Source of the DNA: Streptomyces sp. ISL-87
Lineage (GTDB): Bacteria; Actinomycetota; Actinomycetes; Streptomycetales; Streptomycetaceae
Length of the DNA stretch: 64,000 bases
Assembly: GCF_018614095.1 (NCBI RefSeq)
Contig: NZ_JAGGOY010000030.1
Span: 83,090 to 147,089, forward strand
Direction of reading: 5' to 3'
Shown here: piece by piece, positions 62,338 to 64,000 of the stretch
Layout: every line of letters begins with the position of its first letter
How positions within the stretch are numbered: position 1 is the stretch's first letter
Made by a program: the position numbers and the translations under genes
Notes under the pieces: generated by a model
What the model was told of the DNA's origin: nothing
Seen by the model: the letters and a program-made list of their open reading frames with translations, nothing else
Database searches by the model: none

Positions 62338-62814
62338 TCAGTCGAGGCGCACGCAGATCGCAACCGGCAGCCTCGGCGACCAGGTCTGGGTGCTGTAGTC
62401 GTACGCCTGGGCGTAGCCGTTGTTGCCAGGGGCACAGGGAGCGGAGATGTTCGTCTCCAGGTAGACGGCTCCGCCGGGGACGCCGGAGTTCGTCTTCGCG
62501 GTCACGGTCCCGTGGTACTTGACCTGTCCGGAGTTGAACTTGACGGCCACATAGACCCTGCCTCCGAGGGTGAAGTTGCCGCCGCCGATCTTGAGATGGC
62601 CCCGGTAGGTGTACTGGAACAGATAGAGACCTGCGGGCGCCTTGTCCAGATCCGTCGGGGTCGACCCGGCAGGGGCGACCATGCCGACGGAGGTGGCGGC
62701 GGGTGCCGTCGCCGTCGCGGTCGGTGCGACCCCCAGGCCGACCACGGCCATCGCTGTCGCGGTCACCGCCAGGCGGCGCGGCCAGCGAGATGTCGAGAGC
62801 GGGAGCGTGCGCAT
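62338..62814 (-). CDS. Secreted hypothetical protein
   Basis: 158 residues. Signal peptide with SRWPRRLAVTATAMAVVGLG, cleaved near TATATA. The mature domain is beta-rich: LYLFQYTYRGHLKIGGGNFT, then GRVYVAVKFNSGQVKYHGTV and CAPGNNGYAQAYDYST, with two cysteines. No family recognised. Converges on the M48 gene, 13 bases apart. Confidence 0.65.
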   Translation of the reverse strand: MRTLPLSTSRWPRRLAVTATAMAVVGLGVAPTATATAPAATSVGMVAPAGSTPTDLDKAPAGLYLFQYTYRGHLKIGGGNFTLGGRVYVAVKFNSGQVKYHGTVTAKTNSGVPGGAVYLETNISAPCAPGNNGYAQAYDYSTQTWSPRLPVAICVRLD

Positions 62815-62838
62815 GACTACTCCTTAAGAAGTAAGCCG

Positions 62839-63159
62839 CTAGGGGCGGGCGTTCAGGTAGATTTGCGGAGACCACCGGGTGCAGGAAGAACCGGTGAAGG
62901 TACCGCGGTTGCATGCCTGGACCGTGAAGTTGTAGTCACCGGACTCCGCGGTGATGGTCCACACCTTCCTCGGGCCACCTGCCAGCTCCTGCTGCTGCCA
63001 GCCTCCGGAAGAAGGCGACACGTAGCGGATGTATTCAGTCCTCCGAATGAGGAACTTCTGCTGATTGCGGCGCGGTAGGTAGGCGGGTCCTGAGGACGCT
63101 CGCACGGCAGGGCTGCGGCAGGAAGAATGACGGCCCTCGATATCGGCGGCGGCGTCCAC
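62839..63159 (-). CDS. Fragment of a secreted protein without signal peptide
   Basis: 106 residues by frame, but only the C-terminal ~55 (VWTITAESGDYNFTVQACNR followed by GTFTGSSCTRWSPQIYLN) has protein character; it matches the end of small streptomycete secreted proteins with paired cysteines. The N-terminal half (GRHSSCRSPAVRASSG) is not a signal peptide. Likely a truncated remnant. The next gene on the strand starts 24 bases away. Confidence 0.4.
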   Translation of the reverse strand: MDAAADIEGRHSSCRSPAVRASSGPAYLPRRNQQKFLIRRTEYIRYVSPSSGGWQQQELAGGPRKVWTITAESGDYNFTVQACNRGTFTGSSCTRWSPQIYLNARP

Positions 63160-63385
63160 GCACTGCGGCCCGGCGGAATACCCACACTCGCTCGAAAACT
63201 ACTGATTACAGGATATTCCGGACGGTCTCAACCCGCCTGCTGAGCCGCCGTTCCGCAGCGGGCCCGGGCTGTGCGCTGTGGCGCGCGGTCTGTTCACCCG
63301 TACGGATGACCCCGCGGCTGGCAGACCGCAGACTGGGGCACGTATCGCCTGACCAACGGAATCTTCCCATGGACAGGACAACCTC

Positions 63386-63913
63386 ATGCCCCTGCGCACC
63401 GCCCCTGCCGCCCTCGCCGCCAAGGGACACATCTTCACCATGCTGGATGTGGACGGCGACGGTGTCATCTCCCGGCAGGAGTACCTCGTTCGCCCCGAAC
63501 GTGCGGCGGCGGCGCTGGGACGCGAAGGGGCCGACCCCCTCGTCCTGGCCGCGCTCGCCGCTCACGAGCGGGTATACGCGTCGATGGACGCGGACGGCGA
63601 TGGAAGGGTGACATTCGAGGAGTACGCGGCGTGGGCCGGCGCCGAGGCCTTCGACGACGTATGCCGGCAGGCATTGGGATCGCTCTTCGACCTCGCCGAC
63701 ACCGACGCCGACGGAAACCTGAACCGGGCGGAGTTCACGCAACTGCGCGCGGTGCTGGGCAACACGCCGGACAACGCCGAGACGGCATTCGACGCACTGG
63801 ACACCGACCGCGACGGACGCATCGACCGCGACGAGTACCTGGCCTCGATCCGCGCCTACGTGATCGAAGGCGCTTCGCCGATGGCCGAAGCCCTGCACAC
63901 GGGCAGCCGCTGA
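63386..63913 (+). CDS. Four-EF-hand calcium-binding protein
   Basis: 175 residues with four canonical 12-residue loops: DVDGDGVISRQE (21-32), DADGDGRVTFEE (68-79), DTDADGNLNRAE (105-116) and DTDRDGRIDRDE (139-150), all ending in Glu. The length and spacing match prokaryotic calerythrin/sarcoplasmic-type calcium-binding proteins, known in actinomycetes as calcium buffers or sensors. No signal peptide. ATG 63386. Confidence 0.92.
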   Translation: MPLRTAPAALAAKGHIFTMLDVDGDGVISRQEYLVRPERAAAALGREGADPLVLAALAAHERVYASMDADGDGRVTFEEYAAWAGAEAFDDVCRQALGSLFDLADTDADGNLNRAEFTQLRAVLGNTPDNAETAFDALDTDRDGRIDRDEYLASIRAYVIEGASPMAEALHTGSR

Positions 63914-63928
63914 CCTACCTGGCCCGTA

Positions 63929-63954
63929 GCCCCCGCCCGGGTAACGGCGGGGGC
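63929..63954 (+). terminator. Terminator after the EF-hand gene
   Basis: GCCCCCGCC (63929-63937) pairs with GGCGGGGGC (63946-63954) over an 8-base loop, 16 bases after the stop. Confidence 0.7.
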
Positions 63955-64000
63955 CATTGGGCGAGTCAGGCGCGGGTGCCCTAGTACTCCAGCTGTAGAT

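Noticed and set aside
63971..64000. ctagtactccagctgtagat at the window edge as an insertion-sequence end
   Set aside because: It has the look of a transposon terminus, but only one end is visible and there is no inverted repeat or transposase in the window.

Overview
The window looks like a chromosomal segment of a Streptomyces or very close relative. Evidence: very high GC with strong third-position bias, GTG and TTG starts behind GGAGG-type ribosome binding sites, a short chaplin (aerial-hypha surface protein), a Streptomyces-type secreted phospholipase D, TTA leucine codons of the kind read by the developmental bldA tRNA, many secreted or Tat/Sec-exported proteins, and receptor-like Ser/Thr kinases. 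No rRNA, tRNA, CRISPR array or complete insertion sequence was seen; one MITE-like palindromic element with a CTAG duplication is present.

Layout. 0-8 kb: a probable small-molecule locus with a truncated membrane alpha/beta hydrolase, a coupled methyltransferase, a divergent second alpha/beta hydrolase, a 3-hydroxybutyrate-dehydrogenase-like SDR, a frameshifted DUF952-like fragment and a heterodimeric ABC exporter whose two ATPase domains are degenerate in complementary ways. 7.7-14.1 kb: an NUC1 nuclease, a membrane-anchored EEP-fold hydrolase, a YukJ-like DUF2278 protein, an XRE-TPR regulator divergent from a secreted M64 metallopeptidase, and a GH16 glycosidase. 14.3-17.7 kb: a FHA-protein/Ser-Thr-kinase pair (the FHA gene has four TTA codons), then a fused remnant of a cupin and a nitric oxide synthase. 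18-23 kb: a membrane protein plus a small cysteine-motif protein, divergent from a 1131-residue TPR-CHAT protease. 23.4-29.1 kb: YrdC-family protein, phospholipase D, chaplin, VanW-family protein, YczE-like membrane protein. 29.2-32.3 kb: metacaspase, three small overlapping frames, and a caspase-like protein lacking the catalytic dyad, ending at the MITE.

32.4-39.1 kb: TetR with a divergent DUF4386 membrane protein and paired operators, then a lipoprotein operon with two paralogous kinases that carry extracytoplasmic amino-acid-binding domains. 39.2-42.9 kb: cynR divergent from cynT-cynS (cyanate detoxification) and a Gfo/Idh/MocA oxidoreductase. 43-47.5 kb: an ABC ATPase-permease-GntR operon behind an 11-bp inverted repeat, and a FUSC-family protein. 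47.5-56.5 kb: a five-gene operon that can oxidise choline to glycine betaine (aldehyde dehydrogenase, GMC oxidoreductase) and import betaine-type solutes (ATPase, double-domain permease, binding lipoprotein), divergent from a stand-alone gltD. 56.5-64 kb: small membrane proteins with a divergent TetR, several small secreted proteins (one frameshifted, one missing its signal peptide), an integral-membrane M48 protease with a partner, and a four-EF-hand calcium-binding protein.

Themes: between 14 and 32 kb there are three clan-CD (caspase/CHAT) proteins, a FHA-kinase pair and several small partner proteins. That composition suggests a conflict or regulated-death island, and it is the best candidate here for an undescribed system. 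The rest is regulatory, osmoprotective and envelope biology typical of streptomycetes.
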